In this document: positions 8,746 through 18,601 of the stretch, piece by piece
How the letters are laid out: the number at the start of each line of letters is the position of its first letter
Position numbering within the stretch: position 1 is the stretch's first letter
Assembly: GCF_049116215.1 (NCBI RefSeq)
Contig: NZ_JAGDZB010000003.1
Span: 744,001 to 808,000 of the forward strand
Direction: 5' to 3'
Origin: Shimia sp049116215
GTDB taxonomy: Bacteria; Pseudomonadota; Alphaproteobacteria; Rhodobacterales; Rhodobacteraceae
DNA: 64,000 bases
Notes under the pieces: generated by a model
The model's database searches: none
What the model saw: only the letters and a program-made list of their open reading frames with translations
Told to the model about the DNA's origin: nothing
Program-made: the position numbers and the translations under genes

Positions 8746-9897
8746 TCAGGATGCGTCACGCACCGAAGTTGCAATCGGATAGTGGCTCAGGAACCGCGCC
8801 CGCAGGATTAGAACCCAGACCACAACAGCAATAGCTTGGTGCGTAATCGCAATATGCACCTGTGCTGCGTAGAGCACTGTGGCGATGCCAACCGCAATCT
8901 GCACTGCAATTGCAGCTAAGGCAGCATTAAACGCAAACCGCGTGTGTGTATGCGCGGAGCCTTGCCCACGCCGCCACACCACGACGGCAAAGATCAGCAA
9001 GAGATAGCCCCAGATGCGGTGCGTGAACTGCACAAGCCCCGGGTTCTCAAAGAAGTTCCGCCACAGTGGCTCCATATACAACGCATCTGCCGGAAACAGG
9101 TTCCCCCCCATCAAGGGCCAATCGGTAAAGCTGCGGCCCGCATCAATGCCTGCCACCAAAGCGCCCAGCAGAATCTGAACACCTGTCATGTGCAACAGCC
9201 CTGTAGACATGCCAAACAGCTTGGCTTCTTTGCCGCGCCGCGCCTGCATCAAATCCCGCTCACTGCGCCCGAGCAATAAAATATACCACGTGATGAATCC
9301 CAGGATTACAAAGGCCAGCCCTAAATGGGTTGCCAAACGGTAGCTCGCAACCGTGGTCACGCCTTCCCCAGACGTCACACCACTGGCGACCATCCACCAA
9401 CCAACAGCGCCTTGCAGCCCGCCAAGCGCACCAATCAGGAACAACCGCCCCGTCCAACCAGTTGGAATTTGCCGCGCAATCGCAAATCCGGCAAATCCAA
9501 GCGCCCAAACAAGACCAATCACCCGGCCAAGCTGACGGTGACCCCATTCCCACCAATAGATGTGTTTGAAGTCCGCAAGCGTCATCCAATTATTGTCGAT
9601 CGCCCATTGGTCAATCTGCTTGTATTTGTCGAACTCGCCTTGCCAATCTGCTTCGCTCATCGGAGGGATAGCCCCAGTCACGGGACGCCATTCCGTGATC
9701 GACAACCCACTATCGGTCAGACGGGTCAAGCCACCCACGGCGATCATGACAAAGACCAACGCAAACAGGATCATCAGCCAGATGCGAATGCCGCGCCGCG
9801 CACCTTTCGCGCCGCTGTCGATCACACCCACCGCTTTGGGGGCCTCCTTGGGTCCGTCTTCGCTGACCTCTTCGAAAATGCTGCGCTTCTGGCTCAT
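8746..9897 (-). CDS. ctaA: Heme A synthase
   Basis: The 383-residue inner-membrane protein oxidises the C8 methyl of heme O to the formyl group of heme A, the cofactor of aa3 oxidases. Eight hydrophobic segments are visible. Family motifs include GGLTRLTDSGLSITEWRP with PVTGAIPP, EWGHRQLGRVIG, ATHLGLAF, FTHRIWGY and ITHQAIAV, giving the paired histidines that bind the two hemes. The ATG at 9897 has GGAGA upstream; the frame extends 13 codons further without a plausible start. The other cta genes are not in the window. Confidence 0.95.
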   Translation of the reverse strand: MSQKRSIFEEVSEDGPKEAPKAVGVIDSGAKGARRGIRIWLMILFALVFVMIAVGGLTRLTDSGLSITEWRPVTGAIPPMSEADWQGEFDKYKQIDQWAIDNNWMTLADFKHIYWWEWGHRQLGRVIGLVWALGFAGFAIARQIPTGWTGRLFLIGALGGLQGAVGWWMVASGVTSGEGVTTVASYRLATHLGLAFVILGFITWYILLLGRSERDLMQARRGKEAKLFGMSTGLLHMTGVQILLGALVAGIDAGRSFTDWPLMGGNLFPADALYMEPLWRNFFENPGLVQFTHRIWGYLLLIFAVVVWRRGQGSAHTHTRFAFNAALAAIAVQIAVGIATVLYAAQVHIAITHQAIAVVVWVLILRARFLSHYPIATSVRDAS

Positions 9898-10003
9898 CGC
9901 TGTCTCCAAATCTTGGCGCGAGCCTAGTGGGGCCACGCCGAAGCTTCAACCACTCTCAGATACGTTTTGAATGTTTGTTCAGCCTTGCGGCAAAAGGCAA
10001 ATT

Positions 10004-10747
10004 TCAGCCTTTTTCTTTCCAGCGCACCATCTGCCGCATCACACCATGCAACATCTGCACATCTGCACGTGTGAGCCGCATCCGGCTCCACATATTGCGC
10101 AGATTGACCTTCATGCCTTCGGCCTTCTCTTCGGGGAAAAAGAAGTTGGCCTCTTCAAGCCGCTCTTCATAATGCCGCCCAAGGGCATCGATATCGGCAT
10201 TGCTGGCCCAGTCGGTTTTGGCCATGTCCACCCGCTCATGCACGATGTCCGCGCTCTGACGTCGCCATTCATAAGCGGTCAGCAACACACATTGCGCCAA
10301 ATTCAGCGAGGCATACTCCGGATTAACCGGCACATTGATGATCGCATTGGCCCGCGCGATGTCCTCATTCTCAAGCCCGGCCCGCTCCGGCCCAAACAAC
10401 ACCGCAACCTTCTCGCCACGCGCAATCATCTCAGCGGCCTGTTTCATCGCTGTCTCCGGTGTCACCACCGGTTTGGTCAGCCCGCGCGCCCGCGCCGTCG
10501 TCGCAAACACATAATGACAATCTTCCAGCGCCTGCTCCGTGGTCTCAGTCAACAAGGCGCCATCCAGAACCCGGCCTGCCCCCGACGCCATGGCCACTGC
10601 GCGCTCATTCGGCCAACCGTCACGCGGGGCGACAACCCGCATTTTATCGAGACCAAAGTTCAACATCGCCCGAGCGGCACCGCCGATGTTTTCCCCCATC
10701 TGAGGGCGCACAAGCACAAAAGCGGGCTGCGGCGTGGCACTGGTCAT
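10004..10747 (-). CDS. trmJ: tRNA (cytidine/uridine-2'-O-)-methyltransferase TrmJ (SpoU family)
   Basis: The 247-residue SPOUT methyltransferase shows all three SpoU motifs: VRPQMGENIGGAARAMLNFG (motif 1, knot entry), VAVLFGPERAGLENEDI (motif 2) and NPEYASLNLAQCVLLTAYEW (motif 3, knot loop). TrmJ methylates the ribose of nucleotide 32 in the anticodon loop of several tRNAs. The C-terminal helical tail (FFFPEEKAEGMKVNLRNMW) is typical of TrmJ rather than TrmL. AGGAGAC precedes the ATG. It is 106 bp upstream of ctaA on the same strand. Confidence 0.9.
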   Translation of the reverse strand: MTSATPQPAFVLVRPQMGENIGGAARAMLNFGLDKMRVVAPRDGWPNERAVAMASGAGRVLDGALLTETTEQALEDCHYVFATTARARGLTKPVVTPETAMKQAAEMIARGEKVAVLFGPERAGLENEDIARANAIINVPVNPEYASLNLAQCVLLTAYEWRRQSADIVHERVDMAKTDWASNADIDALGRHYEERLEEANFFFPEEKAEGMKVNLRNMWSRMRLTRADVQMLHGVMRQMVRWKEKG

Positions 10748-10878
10748 GACTGTCTCCTAAAAAATCCGCCCGCTGATACCTCCCTGCCCCTAACAAAACA
10801 AGCCGCCCCCCTTCATTTGGCTATAAATATCCCCGCCGGACGCATAGAATCTCCAAGCACACCACCGGAGGAGACAAA

Positions 10879-11208
10879 ATGGCTTATGACGAGGGACACG
10901 CCACACTGATGCGTGAAGACCTGCAAGACATCGAAGAAATCAGCGAAAAGAAGATGTTTGGCGGGCTGTGTTTCCTGCATCGCGGCAACATGGTCTGCGG
11001 CGTGCACAAAGGCGGCGGCATGGCCCGCGTTGGCAAAGAGCACGAGGCGGAAGCCCTGCAAATCGACGGCGTTGATCCACTGTCTTTCACTGGGCGCAAG
11101 ATGGGTGGCATGGTCGATCTCTCCGAAGATTTGTTGGGCGATGATACCCTGCGTGCAAAAGTGATCGCGCTGGCTTTAACCAATGCACAAAGTCTTCCGC
11201 CCAAATAG
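10879..11208 (+). CDS. TfoX/Sxy N-terminal domain protein
   Basis: The 109-residue protein has the TfoX N-terminal domain pattern, with EKKMFGGLCFLHRGNMVCGV (about residues 23-42) and a following GRKMGGMVDLSEDLL. The domain alone, without the C-terminal helix-hairpin-helix part of Sxy, is widespread; its function is unclear, and a role in competence should not be assumed. GGAGGAGA directly upstream gives a strong ribosome site. It stands alone between divergent trmJ and the thiE-like gene. Confidence 0.75.
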   Translation: MAYDEGHATLMREDLQDIEEISEKKMFGGLCFLHRGNMVCGVHKGGGMARVGKEHEAEALQIDGVDPLSFTGRKMGGMVDLSEDLLGDDTLRAKVIALALTNAQSLPPK

Positions 11209-11291
11209 CCAACTCCTGATAGCCAAGAGGTAAAATCCGCGCTATAGCGACGCGATCCAAAAACACGCACAAGACCATCTGGAGCCCGAGC

Positions 11292-11915
11292 ATGTCCGAC
11301 ACAGAGCTGCCGCAGATCTACCTGATCACCCCGCCGGAAATCGAACTCTCCCGCTTCCCTGATCAATTGGCCTCGGTGCTGGACACAGCTGACATCGCCT
11401 GTGTGCGCCTTGCGCTTGCCACCAAAGACGAGGACCGCCTGTCCCGCGCCGCGGATGCGCTGCGCGAAGTGACGCACGCCCGCGATGTGGCAATTGTGAT
11501 CGACGAACATGTGCAGCTCTCTGAGCGCCTTGGCCTCGATGGTGTCCATCTGACGGACGCGGCCCGCTCCGTGGCCAAAACCCGCAAAGAACTTGGCCAA
11601 GACGCCATCGTCGGTGCCTTCTGTGGCGCCTCTTCTCACGAAGGCATGTCCGCCGGCGAAAACGGTGCGGATTATGTGGCTTTTGGCCCGGTTGGCAACA
11701 CCACCCTTGGCGATGGCACCCTTGCGGAAAAAGACCTGTTTGAGTGGTGGTCCACCATGATTGAGGTGCCCGTTGTGGCCGAAGGCGCGCTGGATGCCGA
11801 TATTATTGCAAAGCTCTCGCCCTTCACCGACTTCTTTGGCATCGGCGAAGAAATTTGGCGCAGCGAAGATCCGGTTGCCAAGCTCAAACAGCTGCACGGC
11901 GCTTTCACCGCGTAG
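11292..11915 (+). CDS. TMP-TENI family protein (thiamine-phosphate-synthase-like)
   Basis: The 207-residue TIM-barrel protein aligns with ThiE/TenI: VRLALATKDEDRL (strand 2), VAIVIDEHVQLSERLGLDGVH (strand 4), GADYVAFGPVGNTTLGDG (phosphate-binding region) and VPVVAEGALDADIIAKL where ThiE normally has the glycine-rich phosphate loop. The usual PTxTK and GIGG motifs are not intact, so it may have a different reaction. No thi genes are beside it. It lies 12 bp before psuK on the same strand, which hints at a link to nucleoside or sugar-phosphate salvage. I keep the call at family level. Confidence 0.65.
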   Translation: MSDTELPQIYLITPPEIELSRFPDQLASVLDTADIACVRLALATKDEDRLSRAADALREVTHARDVAIVIDEHVQLSERLGLDGVHLTDAARSVAKTRKELGQDAIVGAFCGASSHEGMSAGENGADYVAFGPVGNTTLGDGTLAEKDLFEWWSTMIEVPVVAEGALDADIIAKLSPFTDFFGIGEEIWRSEDPVAKLKQLHGAFTA

Positions 11916-11927
11916 TCAGGAGCCTCC

Positions 11928-12833
11928 ATGACCACACAGGCATCCACACAGCCAGACATCCTCTGCATCGGCTCGGTTCTTTGGGACATCATCGGCCGGG
12001 CGCCCAGCCACATGCGCCAAGGCTCCGACGTGCCCGGCCGCATCTCCCGCTTGCCCGGCGGCGTGGCTTGGAACATCGCCATGACGCTGGCGCGCTTTGG
12101 CCTGCGCCCCGCCGCGCTCTCCGCCATTGGTCGCGATGTCGAAGGTGACGAGCTGATGACCGCCTGCACCGAAATGGGCGCCATCATGGATTACGTCTAT
12201 CGCTCCGCCGATCTGCCCACCGACACCTATATGGCTGTGGAAGGCAAAAATGGGCTGATCGCCGCCATCGCAGATGCCCACAGCTTGGAGGCGGCTGGCG
12301 ACAAAATCCTCAGCCCGCTTGAGGATGGCACTTTGGGTAGCGAAACCAGCCCCTATACAGGTCTGATTGCGCTTGATGGCAACCTGACGCAGCGGCTGTT
12401 GGATCAAATCGCCCGCAGCCCTCTCTTTTCCTCCGCAGACCTGCGCGTCGCCCCGGCCTCACCGGGCAAGGCTGAACGGCTGATGCCATTCCTGATGCAT
12501 TCCCGCGCCGTGCTCTATGTGAACCTCGAAGAAGCAGGCTACCTCTGCAAAACCGAATTCACATCTTCCAAAGAAGCAGCTGCAGCGCTCTTGGAACGTG
12601 GCGCCGCCCGTGCCCTGGTGACTGACGGCGGCAACGACGCCTCCGACGGCACCGCCGACGGTGTGATCACCCAACAACCACCTGCCGTTCTGGTGACCCG
12701 CGTCACCGGTGCCGGTGACACCTTTATGGCCGCGCACATCGTGGCTGAATCCCAAAACTGCTCCCGTGAAGACGCGCTTGATCGCGCTCTGACGGCAGCC
12801 GCAAAATACGTTTCCGGAGAACACGCCACATGA
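11928..12833 (+). CDS. psuK: PfkB-family carbohydrate kinase, probable pseudouridine kinase
   Basis: The 301-residue ribokinase-like protein shows the PfkB N-terminal glycine motif (RLPGGVAWNIAMTLARFG) and the C-terminal catalytic motif VTRVTGAGDTFMAAH with Asp as base. The substrate is inferred from context: the stop overlaps the ATG of psuG by 4 nt, and kinase-glycosidase pairs of this kind phosphorylate pseudouridine and then cleave the C-glycosidic bond. AGGAG lies 7 nt before the ATG. Confidence 0.85.
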   Translation: MTTQASTQPDILCIGSVLWDIIGRAPSHMRQGSDVPGRISRLPGGVAWNIAMTLARFGLRPAALSAIGRDVEGDELMTACTEMGAIMDYVYRSADLPTDTYMAVEGKNGLIAAIADAHSLEAAGDKILSPLEDGTLGSETSPYTGLIALDGNLTQRLLDQIARSPLFSSADLRVAPASPGKAERLMPFLMHSRAVLYVNLEEAGYLCKTEFTSSKEAAAALLERGAARALVTDGGNDASDGTADGVITQQPPAVLVTRVTGAGDTFMAAHIVAESQNCSREDALDRALTAAAKYVSGEHAT

Positions 12834-13747
12834 GCCTCATTTCCCTTGATCTGGTCCTTTCCCCCGAAGTGGAAGACGCCAAGAAAAACGGCACGCCTAT
12901 TGTGGCGCTGGAAAGCACCATCATCACCCATGGCATGCCATATCCGCAAAACCTTGAGGTTGCGAAACAGGTCGAAGCCGACATTCGTGCAAAGGGTGCG
13001 GTGCCTGCCACTATGGCCGTGCTAAACGGCACACTGCATGCTGGCCTGACCGAAGCGCAACTCGAGGAGCTTGCCCAAGCCAAAAATGTCGCCAAAGTCT
13101 CCCGCGCGGACATGCCAGTCATCATGGCGCAAGGTCGCACCGGCGCCACCACTGTGGCCGCCACCATGATCGCCGCGCATCTCGCGGGCATCGACGTTTT
13201 TGCCACCGGCGGCATTGGCGGCGTGCACAAAGGCGCAGAGGACAGCTTTGATATCTCCGCCGACCTCACCGAATTGGCCCACACGCCCGTCACCGTTGTC
13301 GCGGCCGGCGCCAAAGCCATCCTTGATGTGCCTAAAACCCTCGAAGTTCTGGAAACCAACGGCGTACCGGTGATCACCTATGGTCAGGACAGCTTCCCGG
13401 CCTTCTGGTCCGCCACGTCTGATCTGGCCTCGCCTTTGCGCATGGACAACGCCGATGACATCGCAGCCGCCCACAAAACCCGTGGCGCGATGGCCTTACC
13501 AGGCGGTCAGCTGGTCGCCAACCCGATCCCGACGGCCGATGAAATCCCAGCGTCTGAGCTGGCTCCAGTGATCGCCCAAGCCACCCAAGAAGCCGAGGAC
13601 CAAGGCGTTACTGGCAAAGACGTCACTCCGTTTCTGCTGGCGCGCATCTTTGAACTCACAGACGGAAAATCGCTGGTCGCCAACATTGCCCTGGTGCGCA
13701 ACAACGCCCGCCTCGCGGCCGACATTGCCGCCGCACTGAAGGCCTAA
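12830..13747 (+). CDS. psuG: Pseudouridine-5'-phosphate glycosidase
   Basis: The 305-residue protein carries the family hallmarks VALESTIITHGMPYPQNLEVA (residues about 24-44), ATMAVLNGTLHAGLT, GATTVAATMIAAHLAGIDVF and FATGGIGGVHKGAEDSFDIS, with the lysine and aspartate/glutamate residues expected for the PsuG lyase-type mechanism. It converts pseudouridine 5'-phosphate to uracil and ribose 5-phosphate. Translationally coupled to psuK by an ATGA overlap. Confidence 0.95.
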   Translation: MSLISLDLVLSPEVEDAKKNGTPIVALESTIITHGMPYPQNLEVAKQVEADIRAKGAVPATMAVLNGTLHAGLTEAQLEELAQAKNVAKVSRADMPVIMAQGRTGATTVAATMIAAHLAGIDVFATGGIGGVHKGAEDSFDISADLTELAHTPVTVVAAGAKAILDVPKTLEVLETNGVPVITYGQDSFPAFWSATSDLASPLRMDNADDIAAAHKTRGAMALPGGQLVANPIPTADEIPASELAPVIAQATQEAEDQGVTGKDVTPFLLARIFELTDGKSLVANIALVRNNARLAADIAAALKA

Positions 13748-13887
13748 GCCCAAAATTGCGCAAATAACGGGCTGCCACGGCGTTGTGACACGTCGTGACA
13801 GCTGCCAAATGACGCTCTCTTGCAATCGTCATTGCAGCGCCACACACAAATGCCTAACTAAACAACAGGCTGATCCTAGGACCTCTC

Positions 13888-14571
13888 ATGACGACTCCCT
13901 TTGACGAAAACGACCCACCGCACAAATCCGGCTTCTTTGCCCGCCTGCGGTCCAGTTTTCTGACAGGGATTGTTGTCATTCTGCCAATCGCCATGACCAT
14001 CTGGCTGGTCTGGACTTTTGTCGGCTGGGTCGATGGTTTTGTCCTGCCCCTGATCCCGTCGACAATTCAGCCGGAGAAATACATCGGCATCAACCTGCGC
14101 GGCGTGGGCATGATCATCTTCCTGATCTTCACCATCCTTGTGGGCTGGATTGCCAAAGGTCTGATGGGACGCTCACTGCTGCGCTTTGCGGAAAATCTTG
14201 TCTCCCGTATGCCAGTGGTGCGTTCGATCTATTCCGGCGTGAAGCAAATTGCGGAAACCGTCTTTGCACAATCCGAGCGCAGCTTTGAAAAAGCCTGTCT
14301 GATCGAATACCCGCGCCGCGGCATTTGGGCGATTGGCTTCATCTCAACCCACGCCAAAGGCGAAGTGGCAGGCTCCGCCCCAACCACCAGCCCGCTTGTC
14401 GGGGTATTTGTGCCAACAACCCCCAACCCCACCTCTGGCTTTCTGCTATTTTTCCCAACCGATGATATCATTGAGCTGGAAATGACCGTCGAAGACGCCG
14501 CCAAACTGGTGATCTCCGCAGGTCTGGTCTATCCGAACCCCAAAGATCCCACTCAGCCACTCGAAGAGTAG
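13888..14571 (+). CDS. DUF502 family inner-membrane protein
   Basis: The 227-residue protein has two hydrophobic segments (about residues 23-45 and 73-93) and the DUF502 signatures RLRSSFLTGIVVILPI, NLVSRMPVVRSIYSGVKQ and VGVFVPTTPNPTSGFLLFFP. The family is common in proteobacteria and plants (COV-like) and has no settled biochemical role. A 140-bp spacer separates it from psuG; its stop is 3 bp from the stop of the convergent patatin gene, with no hairpin terminator between them. Confidence 0.85.
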   Translation: MTTPFDENDPPHKSGFFARLRSSFLTGIVVILPIAMTIWLVWTFVGWVDGFVLPLIPSTIQPEKYIGINLRGVGMIIFLIFTILVGWIAKGLMGRSLLRFAENLVSRMPVVRSIYSGVKQIAETVFAQSERSFEKACLIEYPRRGIWAIGFISTHAKGEVAGSAPTTSPLVGVFVPTTPNPTSGFLLFFPTDDIIELEMTVEDAAKLVISAGLVYPNPKDPTQPLEE

Positions 14572-14574
14572 GCG

Positions 14575-15600
14575 CTAACCATACATCTCCGACAAATCCA
14601 CGGTACCGCGTTCGTTCAAATCGGCCTTATGCGCACTCAGAAACTCTTTGGCCGCCGCCTGCCCGGCTTCTTTCAGGTGAAGCAGCACCGAGGTCACCGG
14701 CCAGCTTTTGGTCGCAACTGACAGACGGTTCATCAGCGCATCATCGGCAATCATATGCACCTTCACCTCCCGCTTTTCTTCCCGGCTCAGCGCGCCTTCC
14801 TCGATCAACCTTTGCACAAACGCCACGGCGCGCAGCTCGCTCAACAGCGATGCATTGAAACTGATTTCATTGATCCGGTTTGAAATTTGCTGCGGCGTCA
14901 CCGGCAAAGTCTCCCGCTGCAACGGATTGATATTCACAATCACCACATCTTCCGGCAAATCGCGACGATACAGCGGCCAAAGCGACGGATTGCCGGTATA
15001 GCCGCCATCCCAATACGCTTCGGTCTTGCCGCTGATCTGATCAAACACATTCACTGCTTTAAACAAGGTTGGCAAACAGGCCGAGGCCAACAGCGCATCT
15101 GTGCCGATCTCACGCCCTTCAAACACCCGCGCCTTGCCGGAGCGTACATTGGTGGCGCAGACAAACAGCTTCGGCCCCTCGTCCGCACAGACCCGTTCAA
15201 AACTGAACTGATTCACAATGTCGCGCAGCGGATGCTCATAAAGTGGCCCCATGGCGTAAGGCGAGGTCATCCGCTGCATCATATCAGCCGCCATAAACGG
15301 CCAGCTATACTCCAGCGCCCGGCTCACCATGCCCGGCGGCACTGCCGCAAACCAAGCGTCCATGCCCGGCACCTGTGCCGCACCCATCTGCTGCCAGAAC
15401 CAATCCAGATTGGCCCGCGCCCCGTCGCGACCACCTTCAAGCAGCCCGGCCTTCAAGGCCGCGCCATTCATCGCGCCCGCGGACGTGCCAGTGATCCCGG
15501 CAATCTCGATATCTTCGTCCTGCAACAGAACGTCCAACACGCCCCAGGTGAAAGCCCCATGCGCGCCGCCACCCTGCAACGCCAGATTGATACGCTTCAT
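14575..15600 (-). CDS. Patatin-like phospholipase family protein
   Basis: The 341-residue protein has the patatin oxyanion motif LALQGGGAHGAFTWGVLD, the nucleophile elbow ITGTSAGAMNGAAL (Ser42 of GTSAG) and the catalytic dyad aspartate in AYWDGGYTGNPSLWPL. The C-terminal part resembles the DUF3734 region found in patatins next to 3-hydroxybutyrate dehydrogenases. The gene follows bdhA by 14 bp, with GGGAG before its ATG, so the pair is almost certainly an operon. A role in polyhydroxybutyrate or lipid turnover is inference from that pairing. Confidence 0.88.
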   Translation of the reverse strand: MKRINLALQGGGAHGAFTWGVLDVLLQDEDIEIAGITGTSAGAMNGAALKAGLLEGGRDGARANLDWFWQQMGAAQVPGMDAWFAAVPPGMVSRALEYSWPFMAADMMQRMTSPYAMGPLYEHPLRDIVNQFSFERVCADEGPKLFVCATNVRSGKARVFEGREIGTDALLASACLPTLFKAVNVFDQISGKTEAYWDGGYTGNPSLWPLYRRDLPEDVVIVNINPLQRETLPVTPQQISNRINEISFNASLLSELRAVAFVQRLIEEGALSREEKREVKVHMIADDALMNRLSVATKSWPVTSVLLHLKEAGQAAAKEFLSAHKADLNERGTVDLSEMYG

Positions 15601-15614
15601 GAGGCCAACTCCCT

Positions 15615-16388
15615 TTACAACGCGGTCCAGCCGCCATCCACGCTGATGGTGGTGCCGGTGATCTGCGCCGCCGCATCAGACGCCAGGAAACACACGGTGC
15701 CGCCCAACTGCTCCACTGTGGCAAACTCGCGGCTGGGTTGACGCTCTAGCATCACCTTCTTGATCACCTCTTCACGGCCCATGTTGTATTTTTCCATGGT
15801 GTCCGGGATCTGCGCCTCCACCAATGGGGTCAACACATAGCCTGGGCAAATCGCATTACAGGTGATCGGCTCCTCAGCGGTTTCCAGCGCCACTGTCTTG
15901 GTCATGCCAACAACGCCGTGCTTGGCCGCCACGTAAGCCGCTTTAAAGGGAGACGCCGTCAAGCCATGTGCACTCGCAATGTTGATCACCCGGCCCCAGC
16001 CGCGCTGGCGCATATGTGGCAGCGCAGCTGCCGTGGTGTGAAAGGCGGAGTTCATGTTGATTGCGATGATCGCGTCCCATTTCTCAACCGGAAACTCATC
16101 AATCGGTGCTACGTGCTGAATACCGGCGTTGTTCACCAGCACATCACAGCCGCCAGCATTCTCGATCAGCTGGCGACATTGGTCGCCCTTGGACATGTCC
16201 GCTGCGATATACTGCGCCTTTACGCCAAACTCCGCCGCAATCTCCGCCGCCAGCGCGTGATCTTCGTCCCGATCGGTAAAAGAATTTAATACAACATTCG
16301 CCCCGGCCCGCGCCAATTCCCGCGCCACGCCCAGACCGATTCCCGAATTGCTGCCCGTCACAATCGCCGTTTTACCCTGCATACTCAT
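15615..16388 (-). CDS. bdhA: 3-hydroxybutyrate dehydrogenase (SDR family)
   Basis: The 257-residue short-chain dehydrogenase has the NAD-binding motif TGSNSGIGLGVA, LVNNAGIQHVAPI, and the catalytic tetrad with SAHGLTASPFKAAYVAAKHG (Ser, Tyr, Lys). QIPDTMEKYNMGREEV and VMLERQPSREF are characteristic of D-3-hydroxybutyrate dehydrogenases. The enzyme interconverts 3-hydroxybutyrate and acetoacetate. The open frame extends far upstream, but family length and the ATG pair at 16388/16382 set the start. First gene of the bdhA-patatin operon. Confidence 0.92.
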   Translation of the reverse strand: MSMQGKTAIVTGSNSGIGLGVARELARAGANVVLNSFTDRDEDHALAAEIAAEFGVKAQYIAADMSKGDQCRQLIENAGGCDVLVNNAGIQHVAPIDEFPVEKWDAIIAINMNSAFHTTAAALPHMRQRGWGRVINIASAHGLTASPFKAAYVAAKHGVVGMTKTVALETAEEPITCNAICPGYVLTPLVEAQIPDTMEKYNMGREEVIKKVMLERQPSREFATVEQLGGTVCFLASDAAAQITGTTISVDGGWTAL

Positions 16389-16493
16389 CTGTCTTCCCTT
16401 CTCATCTCGGTTGCGCGCAGCATACCATGCTGCACCCGCAAAATAAGGGAAATCCACACGTACCGTAATCTTACGTAAGCCTGCCAAAAGGCC

Positions 16494-16569
16494 AAAAAAA
16501 ACGCCCGCGCGAAGCGGGCGTAAAGTTATTGAGGCAGGTTTCATACAGGCAAGAAACCTATCGAGCAGT
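16494..16569 (-). ncRNA. Predicted intergenic small RNA (about 76 nt)
   Basis: On the minus strand a promoter-like pair TTGGAG (16604-16599) and TATAAA (16581-16576) with exactly 17 nt between them is followed, from about 16569, by a hairpin GGTTTC...GAAACC and then a strong intrinsic terminator, ACGCCCGC / GCGGGCGT plus eight T. No open reading frame of sense is enclosed. It points toward bdhA but ends about 105 bp before its ATG. I do not recognise a known family. Predicted from signals only; it could also be a premature-termination leader of bdhA. Confidence 0.5.
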
Positions 16570-16682
16570 GAGACCTTTATAAGCGTTAGTGCGCCGGTCT
16601 CCAAGCTAAAAGTTTGATAAGCCACCAATACCCCGCTACTTTTTGGGTAAGCAAAAAACGAACCAACAGGATTGTTCAGGCA

Positions 16683-18500
<1,818 letters not shown>

Positions 18501-18507
18501 ACGCAAC

Positions 18508-18536
18508 ACAGGGCGCCTTCGGGCGCCCTGTTTGTT
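18508..18536 (+). terminator. Terminator after the solute-binding protein gene
   Basis: ACAGGGCGCC and GGCGCCCTGT form a 10-bp stem with a TTCG loop, followed by TTGTT. It lies 8 bp after the stop codon. Confidence 0.85.
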
Positions 18537-18601
18537 AATGGGTCAGAATTCGGAAATTCGCACCTCCGCGAAACAATCGCGATACAGACAAAATACCGAC
18601 G

